Shown here: piece after piece, positions 1 through 5,962 of the stretch
Numbering within the stretch: position 1 is the first letter of the stretch
Layout of the letters: every line of letters starts with the position of its first letter
Assembly (NCBI GenBank): GCA_046734795.1
Contig: JBKPRX010000004.1
Location: forward strand, 1 to 8,551
DNA from: JBKPRX01 sp046734795
GTDB taxonomy: Bacteria > Actinomycetota > Thermoleophilia > Gaiellales > Gaiellaceae
Direction: 5' to 3'
DNA: 8,551 nucleotides
Translations under genes and position numbers: made by a program
Notes under the pieces: model-generated
Told to the model about the DNA's origin: nothing
The model's input: the letters and a program-made list of their open reading frames with translations, nothing else
The model's database searches: none

Positions 1-1
1 C

Positions 2-457
2 GTTCGGCGTGCCCACGTGCTCGTGTACAAGGGCAAGGCCGAGGTGATCGAGCGGCTCGACCGGCCGCTCGCCTCGGCGACGACGACCTTCCCGTGGCCG
101 CACGTGATCCGGCTCGTGACCTACATCCGCGTGCCGAGGGCCGTGCAGCGGAAGATCTCGCGGCGCGCCCTCTTCGCCCGCGACGGCTGGCGGTGCGTCT
201 ACTGCGGCTCGGCAGGCGGACGGCTCACGCTCGACCACGTCGTCCCGCGCAGCCGGGGCGGCGACTCGGTCTGGGAGAACGTCGTCACCTCGTGCGCCCC
301 GTGCAACCTGAAGAAGGGGAACCGCTCGCTCGAGGAGGCGGGCCTCGTGCTGCGCCACCCGCCGAGGCCGCCGACGCCGGTGCTCTTCATCCACCTCGCG
401 GCGCCGCACATCCCGGAGCGCTGGGGCCCGTACCTGGGCGGCCTGGCGGCCGCTTAG
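2..457 (+). CDS. HNH endonuclease, 5'-truncated
   Basis: HNH-family nuclease. The frame is open to the left edge and reads V-R-R-A-H-V-L-V-Y-K-G-K-A-E-V-I-E, which matches the interior of actinobacterial HNH proteins. The first GTG (17) is therefore probably not the start, and a few dozen N-terminal residues lie outside the window. Numbered from that GTG, the zinc pairs are CVYC (about 60-63) and CAPC (about 93-96). The nuclease core is LDHVVPRSRGG (about 72-82) followed by ENVV and CNLKKGNR, giving the His-Asn-His/Lys pattern. No specificity domain, methylase or phage gene is visible beside it, so its target is unknown; this subfamily is common as a stand-alone chromosomal gene. Its TAG stop (455-457) interlocks with the TAA of the opposing rhodanese gene. 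The family call is firm; the cellular role is not. Confidence 0.88.
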   Translation, partial: VRRAHVLVYKGKAEVIERLDRPLASATTTFPWPHVIRLVTYIRVPRAVQRKISRRALFARDGWRCVYCGSAGGRLTLDHVVPRSRGGDSVWENVVTSCAPCNLKKGNRSLEEAGLVLRHPPRPPTPVLFIHLAAPHIPERWGPYLGGLAAA

Positions 458-1149
458 CCCCGCTCGACGGGGCGGCCGCGTTGCTCCCACTCGCTCCAGG
501 AACCGGGATAGAGCCTGCCTTCCCGGCCTGAGAGCGCAAGGCGGTGCAGGACGACGCAGGCCGTCACGCCTGAGCCGCAGTAGGCGACTAGGCAGCCCTC
601 GGGGAGGTCCGGAAGCGGCTCGTTCCACGGCGCGTTGAGGGCGCCGGGGATGCGGCCGGGGACGCGGTCGATCGGGTTCGGTTCGCCGCGGTAGCGCGCC
701 GGGACGCGTGCGTCGACAACGACGAGCTCGTCGCGCCGCCGCTCGAGCTCCTCTGCATCGATCGTGTCCCCCGCGCGCGGCCGCGGCTCGAACCGCGCGG
801 GCTCGACGCGTTCCTCGCCGCCGCGGAGCGGCCCGTGCCAGCCGGCGAGATCGAGGACGGCGCAGTCGTCGTGGCCGAAGTGGCGGAGCAGCCACCAGAG
901 CCGCTCGGCGCCGCCCATCGAGCCGTAGGCGACGGCGAAGACGCCGGGCCCGATCCCGGCGCGCGAGGCTGCGGCCGCGAAGTCGTCCGCGCTCGGCAGC
1001 GGGTGCCGGCCCGCCGAGCCCGGCGCCCCGGAGAGGTCGCGCTCGACGTCGAGGAAGACGGCGCCCGGGACGTGCGCTTCGAGGTACGCGCGCCGGCCGG
1101 CCTCCGGGTCGGCGAGATCCCAGCGGCAGTCGACGAAGCGGTAGGTCAC
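454..1149 (-). CDS. Sulfurtransferase, two rhodanese domains (mercaptopyruvate type)
   Basis: 231-residue tandem rhodanese that transfers sulfur from a thiol donor (3-mercaptopyruvate or thiosulfate) to an acceptor through a cysteine persulfide, probably in the cytosol since no signal peptide is seen. The N-terminal non-catalytic domain (about 1-110) has HVPGAVFLDVERDLS and ERLWWLLRHFGH. The C-terminal catalytic domain (about 125-225) has VVVDARVPARYRGE, RIPGALN, the active-site loop CGSGVTAC with nucleophile Cys191, and the closing motif LYPGSWSEW. CGSGVT is the loop of mercaptopyruvate sulfurtransferases (SseA type) rather than the CRKGVT of classical rhodanese. The protein is shorter than the usual 270-280 residues because the inter-domain part is reduced. 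The GTG start lies only 64 bp from the divergent SIMPL gene. A CACACT element ends 6 nt before the start, so a leaderless transcript is possible but unproven. Confidence 0.9.
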   Translation of the reverse strand: MTYRFVDCRWDLADPEAGRRAYLEAHVPGAVFLDVERDLSGAPGSAGRHPLPSADDFAAAASRAGIGPGVFAVAYGSMGGAERLWWLLRHFGHDDCAVLDLAGWHGPLRGGEERVEPARFEPRPRAGDTIDAEELERRRDELVVVDARVPARYRGEPNPIDRVPGRIPGALNAPWNEPLPDLPEGCLVAYCGSGVTACVVLHRLALSGREGRLYPGSWSEWEQRGRPVERG

Positions 1150-1213
1150 GCCTGAAGTGTGACCGGCCGCATGCGCGGTGGCGTACGTAGGTCGTCACGA
1201 CTCGGGAGGAACC

Positions 1214-1915
1214 ATGAAGATCGCACGGATCGCCGCGCTCGCGGCGCTCGTTCTCGGCGCAGCCGCGCTCGTCGGGGTCGGCCGCCCGGACGGCGCGCAC
1301 GGAAAGGCGTCGCCCTCGGGCCGAACGATCACCGTCACGGCCACGGGGACGATCGAGCGGGTGCCGGACCGCGCCCAGCTCGGCTTCGCCGTCGTCACTC
1401 GCGCCGACACGGCCAAACAGGCGCTGGCGGCGAACAGCGCCGAGACGCGCCGGATGCTCGTCGCCCTCCAGCGCGCCGGGATCGACGCGAAGAACATCCA
1501 GACGCAAGACGTCTCGCTGGACCCGCATTTCACCGAGGACGGAAGCCGGATCGACGGCTACACCGCTCGCAACTCGGTCGCGGCCACGTCTCCGATTGGC
1601 CGGGCAGGGGCGGTCGTCGATGCCGCCGTGGCCGCCGGGGCCAACGAGATCTCGGGTCCGTCTCTCGGCATCTCCGACCGCGACCGGCTCTACCAGGACG
1701 CGCTGAAGGACGGCATCCGCGCCGCCCGGGCGAAGGCCACGGCGATCGCGCAAGCCGCCGGCGTGCAGGTCGGGGCCGTCACGAACGTCGTCGAGAACGG
1801 TGCCGCGCCGCAGCCCTACGCCTATCAGTCGGCACGGTTGGCCGCGGCGGCGCCGATCGAGCCGGGCACGCAGAAGATCGAGGCCAACGTGACCGTGACC
1901 TTCGCGATCGCTTAG
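1214..1915 (+). CDS. Exported SIMPL/DUF541 domain protein
   Basis: 233-residue SIMPL (DUF541) protein, the family of periplasmic or cell-surface proteins that includes E. coli YggE and is loosely linked to oxidative-stress tolerance; the biochemical activity is unknown. The start is ATG 1214 because GGAGGA (1205-1210) sits 3 nt before it. An in-frame GTG at 1178 has no ribosome site. The N-terminus is a signal peptide: MKIAR, then an Ala/Leu-rich hydrophobic core to about residue 24, with no lipobox Cys. The mature part begins with the family hallmark ITVTATGTIERVPDRAQLGF. It continues with a helix (ANSAETRRMLVALQRAGI), the NIQTQDVSLDPHF strand and the C-terminal helix with ARAKATAIAQAAGVQVG. 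The length is normal for the family. It is a single gene, and the intergenic hairpins after it probably end its transcript. Confidence 0.88.
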   Translation: MKIARIAALAALVLGAAALVGVGRPDGAHGKASPSGRTITVTATGTIERVPDRAQLGFAVVTRADTAKQALAANSAETRRMLVALQRAGIDAKNIQTQDVSLDPHFTEDGSRIDGYTARNSVAATSPIGRAGAVVDAAVAAGANEISGPSLGISDRDRLYQDALKDGIRAARAKATAIAQAAGVQVGAVTNVVENGAAPQPYAYQSARLAAAAPIEPGTQKIEANVTVTFAIA

Positions 1916-1919
1916 AAGC

Positions 1920-1931
1920 GGTTTCGAAACC
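1920..1931. repeat. 12-bp perfect palindrome after the SIMPL gene
   Basis: GGTTTCGAAACC is a perfect 12-bp palindrome starting 5 nt after the SIMPL stop codon. It could be the first element of a terminator region or a protein-binding site. No T-tract follows, so its role is unclear. Confidence 0.4.
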
Positions 1932-1962
1932 ACTCCCAGAGTGTCGACCGGTCGGTTCAGAC

Positions 1963-1986
1963 GGACGCGCGGAAACCCGCGCGTCC
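1963..1986. terminator. Strong hairpin between convergent genes
   Basis: Ten-base arms GGACGCGCGG and CCGCGCGTCC pair perfectly around an AAAC loop. The hairpin lies between the stops of SIMPL (+) and amt (-), where a bidirectional terminator is expected. There is no U-run on either side, as is common for terminators in high-GC actinobacteria, so termination itself is inferred. Confidence 0.6.
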
Positions 1987-1993
1987 TCATGGC

Positions 1994-2011
1994 GGCGTCG
2001 CAAGCGACGCC
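1994..2011 (-). terminator. Hairpin directly after the amt stop
   Basis: GGCGTCG and CGACGCC pair (7 bp) around CAAG, beginning 2 nt past the amt TGA on the minus strand. With the 1963-1986 hairpin it gives two stem-loops in series at the end of the nitrogen operon. No T-tract is present, so it could instead protect the 3' end of the mRNA. Confidence 0.5.
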
Positions 2012-2013
2012 TC

Positions 2014-3396
2014 TCAGGCGGCTTCGGGCTCGGCGGCGGCTGGGTGCGGGTGCGCGTGGCCGAGCAGGTGGCCGTGCGCCTCGGTGCCGTAGCCGCCGGG
2101 GACCGGGATGTAGAACTCGGGATAGCCCCACATGCCGTGCTCCGAGACGTCGAGGCCGGACGTCTCCACGTGCTCCTCGACGCGGATGCCCCACAGTCGC
2201 TTCATCGTCCAGAGGGCGCCGAAGGAGGCGGAGAACGTGAACGCGCCGACCGCGGCGAGGCCGAGGAGCTGCACCCACACCTGGTGCAGCGAGCCGGTGT
2301 AGAAGAAGCCGCCCCGGCCGGTGCCGAGGTTGGCGGCGAGCGCGGGAACCGCGAAGAGGCCGGTCGCGATCGTGCCCCACACGCCCGAGGCTCCGTGGAC
2401 GGCGACTGCGCCGATCGGGTCGTCGATGCCGAGCCGCTCGACGACGAGCACGCCGGTGACCGCGATGAACCCGGATGCGAGGCCGATCACGATCGCCGCC
2501 CAGGGGGCGACGAAGCCGCAGGCGGCGGTGATCGCGACGAGCGCGGCAAGCGCGCCGTTCAGCATCATCGAGATGTCGGGCTTGCGCAGCACGATCCAGG
2601 AGGTTGCAACGCCTCCGAGCGCTCCGGCGGCCGCGGCGAGGTTCGTCGTCAGCGCGACGTAGCCGAAGTAGCCGATGCGGTCGCCGGTGACGACGCCGAG
2701 CGTCGACCCCGGGTTGAATCCGAACCAGCCGAACCAGAGGATGATCGTCCCGAGGACGGCGTAGGGCATGTTGTGGCCCGGGATCGGGTTCGCCCGGCCG
2801 TCGCGGCCGAACTTGCCGATCCGCGGGCCGAGGAGGAGCGCGCCGGCGAGCGCGGCGAGGGCGCCCTGGTAGTGGACGACGGTGGAGCCGGCGAAGTCCT
2901 GCATGCCGAGCGAGAACAGCCAGCCGCCCGGGTGCCAGACCCAGTGCGAGGTGATCGAGTAGAGGACGGTGAAGACGGCGCCGAAGGCGAAGTAGACCCA
3001 CAGCTTGGCCCGCTCGGCCATGGCTCCCCAGACGATCGCGAGCGACACGCCGGCGAAGACGACCTCGAAGAGGTAGCCGGCCGCGCCGGGGACGGTCGTG
3101 AAGAAGCTGAACGGCGCCTTGCCGACCTCGAGGAGAGCGCCAGAGGAGGGCAGGAAGCCGTGCGTCCCGACGAGCGCGTTCCCGTCCCCGAAGGCGAGGC
3201 CGAAGCCGACCGCCCAGTAGACGAGCGAGCAGACGCCGAAGACGAGCACGTTCTTGCCGGCGATGTGCGCGGCGTTCTTCATCCGGGCGAGGCCCGCCTC
3301 GAGGAGCGCGAACCCCGCCTGCATGAACATGACGAGCACGGCCGCGACGACGACCCAGATCGTGTTCGCGGCGATGAGCACGTCGGTTGTCTTCAT
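2014..3396 (-). CDS. amt: Ammonium channel, Amt family
   Basis: 460-residue Amt/Mep/Rh channel that conducts ammonium across the cytoplasmic membrane. Eleven or so hydrophobic segments run from residue 10 to about 395. The pore residues are present: Asp167 in QDFAG (ammonium site) and the twin histidines His175 (STVVH) and His334 (AVAVHGASG). The cytoplasmic tail carries SGLDVSEHG (413-421), the PII-responsive element. It is followed by an unusual extension to residue 460 with His441, 443, 447, 449 and 451. No cleavable signal peptide is evident, unlike E. coli AmtB. The ATG (3396) overlaps the TGA of the PII gene by 4 nt (ATGA), and GAGGAGGT lies at the right distance upstream inside the PII gene, so the two are translationally coupled. 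PII would be expected to block this channel when nitrogen is plentiful. It is the last gene of the glnA operon. Confidence 0.96.
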   Translation of the reverse strand: MKTTDVLIAANTIWVVVAAVLVMFMQAGFALLEAGLARMKNAAHIAGKNVLVFGVCSLVYWAVGFGLAFGDGNALVGTHGFLPSSGALLEVGKAPFSFFTTVPGAAGYLFEVVFAGVSLAIVWGAMAERAKLWVYFAFGAVFTVLYSITSHWVWHPGGWLFSLGMQDFAGSTVVHYQGALAALAGALLLGPRIGKFGRDGRANPIPGHNMPYAVLGTIILWFGWFGFNPGSTLGVVTGDRIGYFGYVALTTNLAAAAGALGGVATSWIVLRKPDISMMLNGALAALVAITAACGFVAPWAAIVIGLASGFIAVTGVLVVERLGIDDPIGAVAVHGASGVWGTIATGLFAVPALAANLGTGRGGFFYTGSLHQVWVQLLGLAAVGAFTFSASFGALWTMKRLWGIRVEEHVETSGLDVSEHGMWGYPEFYIPVPGGYGTEAHGHLLGHAHPHPAAAEPEAA

Positions 3397-3740
3397 CGCT
3401 CGACCTCCTCGAGGCGCTTGCCGGTGCGGTGGTGCGTGACGTTGCCGACGGGGCTCGTCCAGACAAGGCCGTCGCCGGACTCGTTGCCGGTGCGGGCCGA
3501 GTCGGCGATCGCCGCGACGACGCTGGGGGCGAGGCCGTCTGCCACGACGAACGTGAGCTGCGCCTTCGGCAGGAAGCGCGACTCGAAGACCCGGCCGCGG
3601 TACTCGTGTGTGATCCCGCGCTCGCGGCCGTGGCCGACCGCCTCGACGACGGTGACGCCGACGTGGCCGGTCGCCTCCTCGACGGCGTCGATGACGGTCT
3701 CGACGCGCTCGCGAAGCACGATCGCCTCGACCTTGATCAC
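3393..3740 (-). CDS. PII-family nitrogen signal protein, divergent
   Basis: 115-residue PII protein (GlnB/GlnK family), a trimeric sensor whose T-loop plugs Amt and controls nitrogen enzymes. Family landmarks are IKVEAIV (2-8), TVVEAVGHGRERG (30-42), the T-loop EYRGRVF, FLPKAQLTFVV (56-66), SGDG in the B-loop, and HRTGK near the C-terminus. Against E. coli GlnB several functional residues differ: the modified Tyr51 is Phe (F52 here), Gln39, which helps bind Mg-ATP/2-oxoglutarate, is Glu (E40), Lys90 is Leu and Arg101 is His. Tyr46, Lys58 and Arg103 are kept, and there is one extra residue before GDG. Covalent modification at the usual tyrosine is impossible and ligand sensing may be altered. 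The GTG start is chosen because the protein begins there in alignment; it overlaps the GNAT stop as GTGA, with a GAGGA about 11 nt upstream. Position just before amt supports a GlnK-type job. Confidence 0.9.
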   Translation of the reverse strand: MIKVEAIVLRERVETVIDAVEEATGHVGVTVVEAVGHGRERGITHEYRGRVFESRFLPKAQLTFVVADGLAPSVVAAIADSARTGNESGDGLVWTSPVGNVTHHRTGKRLEEVER

Positions 3741-4354
3741 GCGCGCCGCCGTCCTCGTCCGGCTGGCCTGGCTTTCGGCGCCAAATCGGCACAGAGGCGC
3801 GCGCCTTCCCGCGGTACCCTCGAACTCCGTTCCCCAGGGTGGGTGGGGGATTGGGACGGGACCGACCCGGCACGCCGCTCGAGCAACACCGTGTCCCGCC
3901 ACACCCCGTCGAGCTCCGCGATCCGCTCGCGCACCCCGACGACGCGGAAGCCGCAGCGCACGTGGAGCGCGATGCTCGCGCGGTTCTCGGGGAAGATCGA
4001 CGTCTGGAGCGTCCAGAGCCCCTCCGCCTCCGACCGCGCGACGAGCTCCTCCAGCAGTGCCCGCCCCACGCCCCGGCCCTGCCGGGCGGGCGCGACGTAC
4101 ACGCTGTCCTCTGCCACGCCCGCGTAGCACCCCCGCGCCGACACCGGCGAGAGCGCCGCCCACGCCACGACCGCTCTGGCCTCCACCGCCACCAGCCGCG
4201 GCCGCGCCAGGTGCCGCGCGTCCCACTCCTCCCACGAGGGCACGGCCGTTTCGAACGTGGCGTTTCGCGTCGCCACCCCGGCCGCATAGATCCCCGCGAC
4301 CTCCGGCCAGTCCCCAGGGCGGAGGTCGCGGATCTTCAAGGCGCCCTGCGGCAC
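3737..4354 (-). CDS. GNAT acetyltransferase, phosphinothricin-acetyltransferase-like
   Basis: Acetyl-CoA-dependent N-acetyltransferase of the PAT/MnaT/YncA branch, whose known members acetylate phosphinothricin, methionine sulfoximine or methionine sulfone. Residues 7-160 match the family throughout: IRDLRPGDWPEVAGIYAAG, RNATFETAVPSWEEWDARHL, the acetyl-CoA loop RQGRGVG (91-97), WTLQTSIFPENRASIALH and GFRVVGVRERIAELDGVWRD. After about residue 162 comes a 44-residue Pro/Arg/Ser-rich tail without family counterpart. The GTG start directly abuts the glnA TAG (0 nt) and has no Shine-Dalgarno. A TTG at 4339, preceded by CAGGG, is an alternative start that removes five residues. The stop overlaps the PII start by 4 nt. 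Sitting between the gene for glutamine synthetase and the nitrogen sensor, it may detoxify glutamate-analogue inhibitors of GlnA; that role is inference, and the true substrate could be another amine. Confidence 0.88.
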   Translation of the reverse strand: MPQGALKIRDLRPGDWPEVAGIYAAGVATRNATFETAVPSWEEWDARHLARPRLVAVEARAVVAWAALSPVSARGCYAGVAEDSVYVAPARQGRGVGRALLEELVARSEAEGLWTLQTSIFPENRASIALHVRCGFRVVGVRERIAELDGVWRDTVLLERRAGSVPSQSPTHPGERSSRVPREGARLCADLAPKARPAGRGRRRA

Positions 4355-5797
4355 CTAGCAGTCGAAGTACAGGGAGAACTCAGCCGGGTGCGGGCGCAGC
4401 CGCACGAGGTCGACCTCGTTCGCGCGCTTGTAGTCGATCCAGGTGCGGATCAGCTCCTCCGAGAACACGCCGCCCGCCGTGAGGAACTCGTGGTCGGCCT
4501 CGAGCGCGTCGAGCGCCTCGCCGAGCGACCCGGGCACCTGCGCGACCTCGCCGTGCGCCTCCTCGAAGAGGTCGTAGTCGGCGGGGGCGCCGGGGTCGAG
4601 ACCGCGCTCGATCCCGTCGATCCCCGCCATCAGCATGGCCGCAAAGGCCAGGTACGGGTTGGCCGACGAATCGGGGCAGCGGAACTCGATCCGCTTGGCC
4701 TTCGGCGACTCCGAGTACATCGGGATCCGGATGCACGCCGACCGGTTGCGCTGCGAGTAGACGAGGTTGACGGGCGCCTCGTAGCCCGGCACGAGCCGCC
4801 GGTACGAGTTCGTCGTCGGCGCGCAGAAGGCGAGCAGCGCCGGCGCGTGCGCGAGCAGGCCGCCGACGTAGGAGCGCGCGAGCTGCGACAGCCCCGCGTA
4901 GCCGGAGCGATCCGCCATCAGCGGCGTGCCTTCCTTCCAGAGCGACTGGTGGCAGTGCATGCCGGAGCCGTTGTCGCCGAAGATCGGCTTCGGCATGAAC
5001 GTCACCGTCTTGCCGGCCGCGCGCGCGACGTTCTTGACCACGTACTTGTAGGTCATGACCTGATCGGCCATGCGGGTCAGGCTCTGGAAGCGGAGGTCGA
5101 TCTCGCACTGCCCGCCCGAGGCGACCTCGTGGTGGTGGAACTCGCACGGGATGCCCAGCCGCTCGAGCATCAGCACCATCCGCGTTCGCAGGTCGTGCAG
5201 CGTGTCGTGCGGCGCGGGCGGGAAGTAGCCCTCCTTCTCGCGCACCGTGTAGCCGAGGCCCGGCTTGCCGGAGTTCCAGTGCCCCTCGGGCGAGTCGACC
5301 GCGTAGTGAGAGCGGTTCGGCGCAAGCTCGTACGAGACCTCGTCGAAGACGAAGAACTCGCACTCGGGCCCGAAGTAGGCCGTGTCGGCGATACCCGTCG
5401 AGCGGAGGTAGTCCTCGGCGCGCCTCGCGACGCGCCGCGGGTCCTTCGCATACGGCTCGTGCGTGATCGGGTCGACGATCTCGCACACGAGCGAGAGCGT
5501 CGGCGCCTCGGTCGCCGGGTCGAGGATCGCGCTCGCGGGATCCGGCATGAGGAGCATGTCCGACTCGGAGATGCCCTGCCAGCCGCGGATCGACGAGCCG
5601 TCGAAGCCGAGCCCCTCGTCGAAGGCCTCCTCGTCGAAGGAGCCGATCGGGAGCGTCACGTGCTGCCAGGTCCCGAGCAGGTCGCAGAACTTGAGGTCGA
5701 CCATCTCGGCCCGCGTCTGACCCGCCCACTCGATCGCCTCGCGTGCCGCCGGCGAGGTCGCCGCGCCGTTCGCCAGGTAGTGCCTCACGTCTTCCAT
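4355..5797 (-). CDS. glnA: Glutamine synthetase, type I
   Basis: 480-residue GSI making glutamine from glutamate, ammonium and ATP; a cytosolic dodecamer in this family. Motifs in order: FDGSSI (65-70) with GWQGISESDM, metal-site GPECEFFVFDE (143-153), FHHHEVASGGQCEID (220-234), the ATP signature KP...NGSGMHCHQS (270-285), NRSACIRIP (351-359) and the C-terminal PHPAEFSLYFDC. GWxGIxESDM and the total length fit the beta subtype. Tyr408 in ADYDLFEE aligns with the adenylylated tyrosine of NLYDLPPEE, but the surrounding motif is degraded, so modification is uncertain. The ATG at 5797 is preceded by AGGAGGGA about 5 nt upstream. It heads the operon glnA-GNAT-PII-amt. Its leader holds a sigma-70-like promoter, two hexaloop hairpins and an intrinsic terminator, indicating control by transcription attenuation. 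Confidence 0.97.
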   Translation of the reverse strand: MEDVRHYLANGAATSPAAREAIEWAGQTRAEMVDLKFCDLLGTWQHVTLPIGSFDEEAFDEGLGFDGSSIRGWQGISESDMLLMPDPASAILDPATEAPTLSLVCEIVDPITHEPYAKDPRRVARRAEDYLRSTGIADTAYFGPECEFFVFDEVSYELAPNRSHYAVDSPEGHWNSGKPGLGYTVREKEGYFPPAPHDTLHDLRTRMVLMLERLGIPCEFHHHEVASGGQCEIDLRFQSLTRMADQVMTYKYVVKNVARAAGKTVTFMPKPIFGDNGSGMHCHQSLWKEGTPLMADRSGYAGLSQLARSYVGGLLAHAPALLAFCAPTTNSYRRLVPGYEAPVNLVYSQRNRSACIRIPMYSESPKAKRIEFRCPDSSANPYLAFAAMLMAGIDGIERGLDPGAPADYDLFEEAHGEVAQVPGSLGEALDALEADHEFLTAGGVFSEELIRTWIDYKRANEVDLVRLRPHPAEFSLYFDC

Positions 5798-5824
5798 CCG
5801 TCCCTCCTGCCGCCGTCGGACCAC

Positions 5825-5858
5825 AAAAAAAGAGCCCGGGACTCGGGTCCCGAGGCTC
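5825..5858 (-). terminator. Intrinsic terminator in the glnA leader (attenuator)
   Basis: Read on the minus strand, an 11-bp stem is followed immediately by seven T (5831-5825). The stem pairs 5832-5836 with 5854-5858 and 5837-5842 with 5847-5852, with one bulged base at 5853 and a 4-nt loop. It ends 27 nt before the glnA ATG and lies downstream of the glnA promoter, so it must act within the glnA transcript. On the plus strand it is preceded by A7 and has no U-tract, so it does not serve the sigma-factor gene. Confidence 0.85.
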
Positions 5859-5890
5859 CATCGCCTCGACGCCGTCTTCGCCGACGACGC
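5851..5890 (-). promoter_or_regulatory. Tandem hexaloop hairpins, putative antiterminator of glnA
   Basis: Two adjacent stem-loops, each with a 6-nt loop, lie at the start of the predicted glnA transcript. Hairpin 1 (5890-5869) has stem GTCGTC/GACGGC extended by two outer pairs and loop GGCGAA. Hairpin 2 (5868-5851) has a perfect 6-bp stem CGAGGC/GCCTCG and loop GATGGA. The 3' arm of hairpin 2 is the start of the terminator stem, so the two cannot form together. This is the layout of the dual-hexaloop RNAs bound by ANTAR antiterminators. Canonical ANTAR loops have A at position 1 and G at position 4; here both loops have G1 and G4, so the match is partial. No ANTAR gene is in the window. Confidence 0.55.
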
Positions 5891-5898
5891 CGAGACGG

Positions 5899-5927
5899 AC
5901 TGTAGACGAGAGTGCGGACGGTGGCAA
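5899..5927 (-). promoter_or_regulatory. Predicted sigma-70-type promoter of glnA operon
   Basis: On the minus strand, TTGCCA (5927-5922, -35) and TACAGT (5904-5899, -10) are separated by exactly 17 nt. Matches to consensus are 5/6 and 4/6. The expected start near 5892 would place the first hexaloop hairpin at the 5' end of the mRNA and give a leader of about 95 nt. Confidence 0.65.
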
Positions 5928-5962
5928 AAAGGCGTAACCCTTTTGGGGATGGCCGCAACTAC

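Noticed and set aside
1191..1201. Inverted repeat GTCGT-C-ACGAC upstream of the SIMPL gene as an operator
   Set aside because: It is only 5 bp per arm, which is frequent by chance in such GC-rich sequence, and no regulator is visible nearby.
3811..3825. GGTACC-type -10 element inside the GNAT tail as a separate promoter for PII-amt
   Set aside because: No -35 at suitable spacing was found on the minus strand, nor a plus-strand gene that could use it.
3397..4287. Upstream in-frame extension of amt toward the GNAT gene
   Set aside because: The extension overlaps the real PII and GNAT genes in another frame and has no family similarity. ATG 3396 has a strong ribosome site and starts at the normal Amt N-terminus.
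1159..4482. Very long plus-strand open frame (over 1,000 codons) across the SIMPL, amt, PII and GNAT region
   Set aside because: Its translation is Arg/Gly/Asp-rich low-complexity sequence with no family features, and it runs antisense to clearly conserved genes; this is typical of high-GC shadow frames.
5798..5861. ATG at the minus-strand position 5861 as a glnA leader peptide (M-E-P-R-D-P...)
   Set aside because: It has no adequately spaced ribosome site, no Gln/Glu-rich run, and no stop before it enters glnA in another frame. The codons simply reflect the terminator stem and T-run.
5912..5962. GTG 5912 as start of the sigma-BFN gene
   Set aside because: The extra 17 residues do not resemble any sigma factor, the stretch contains the divergent glnA -35 element, and no ribosome site precedes it.
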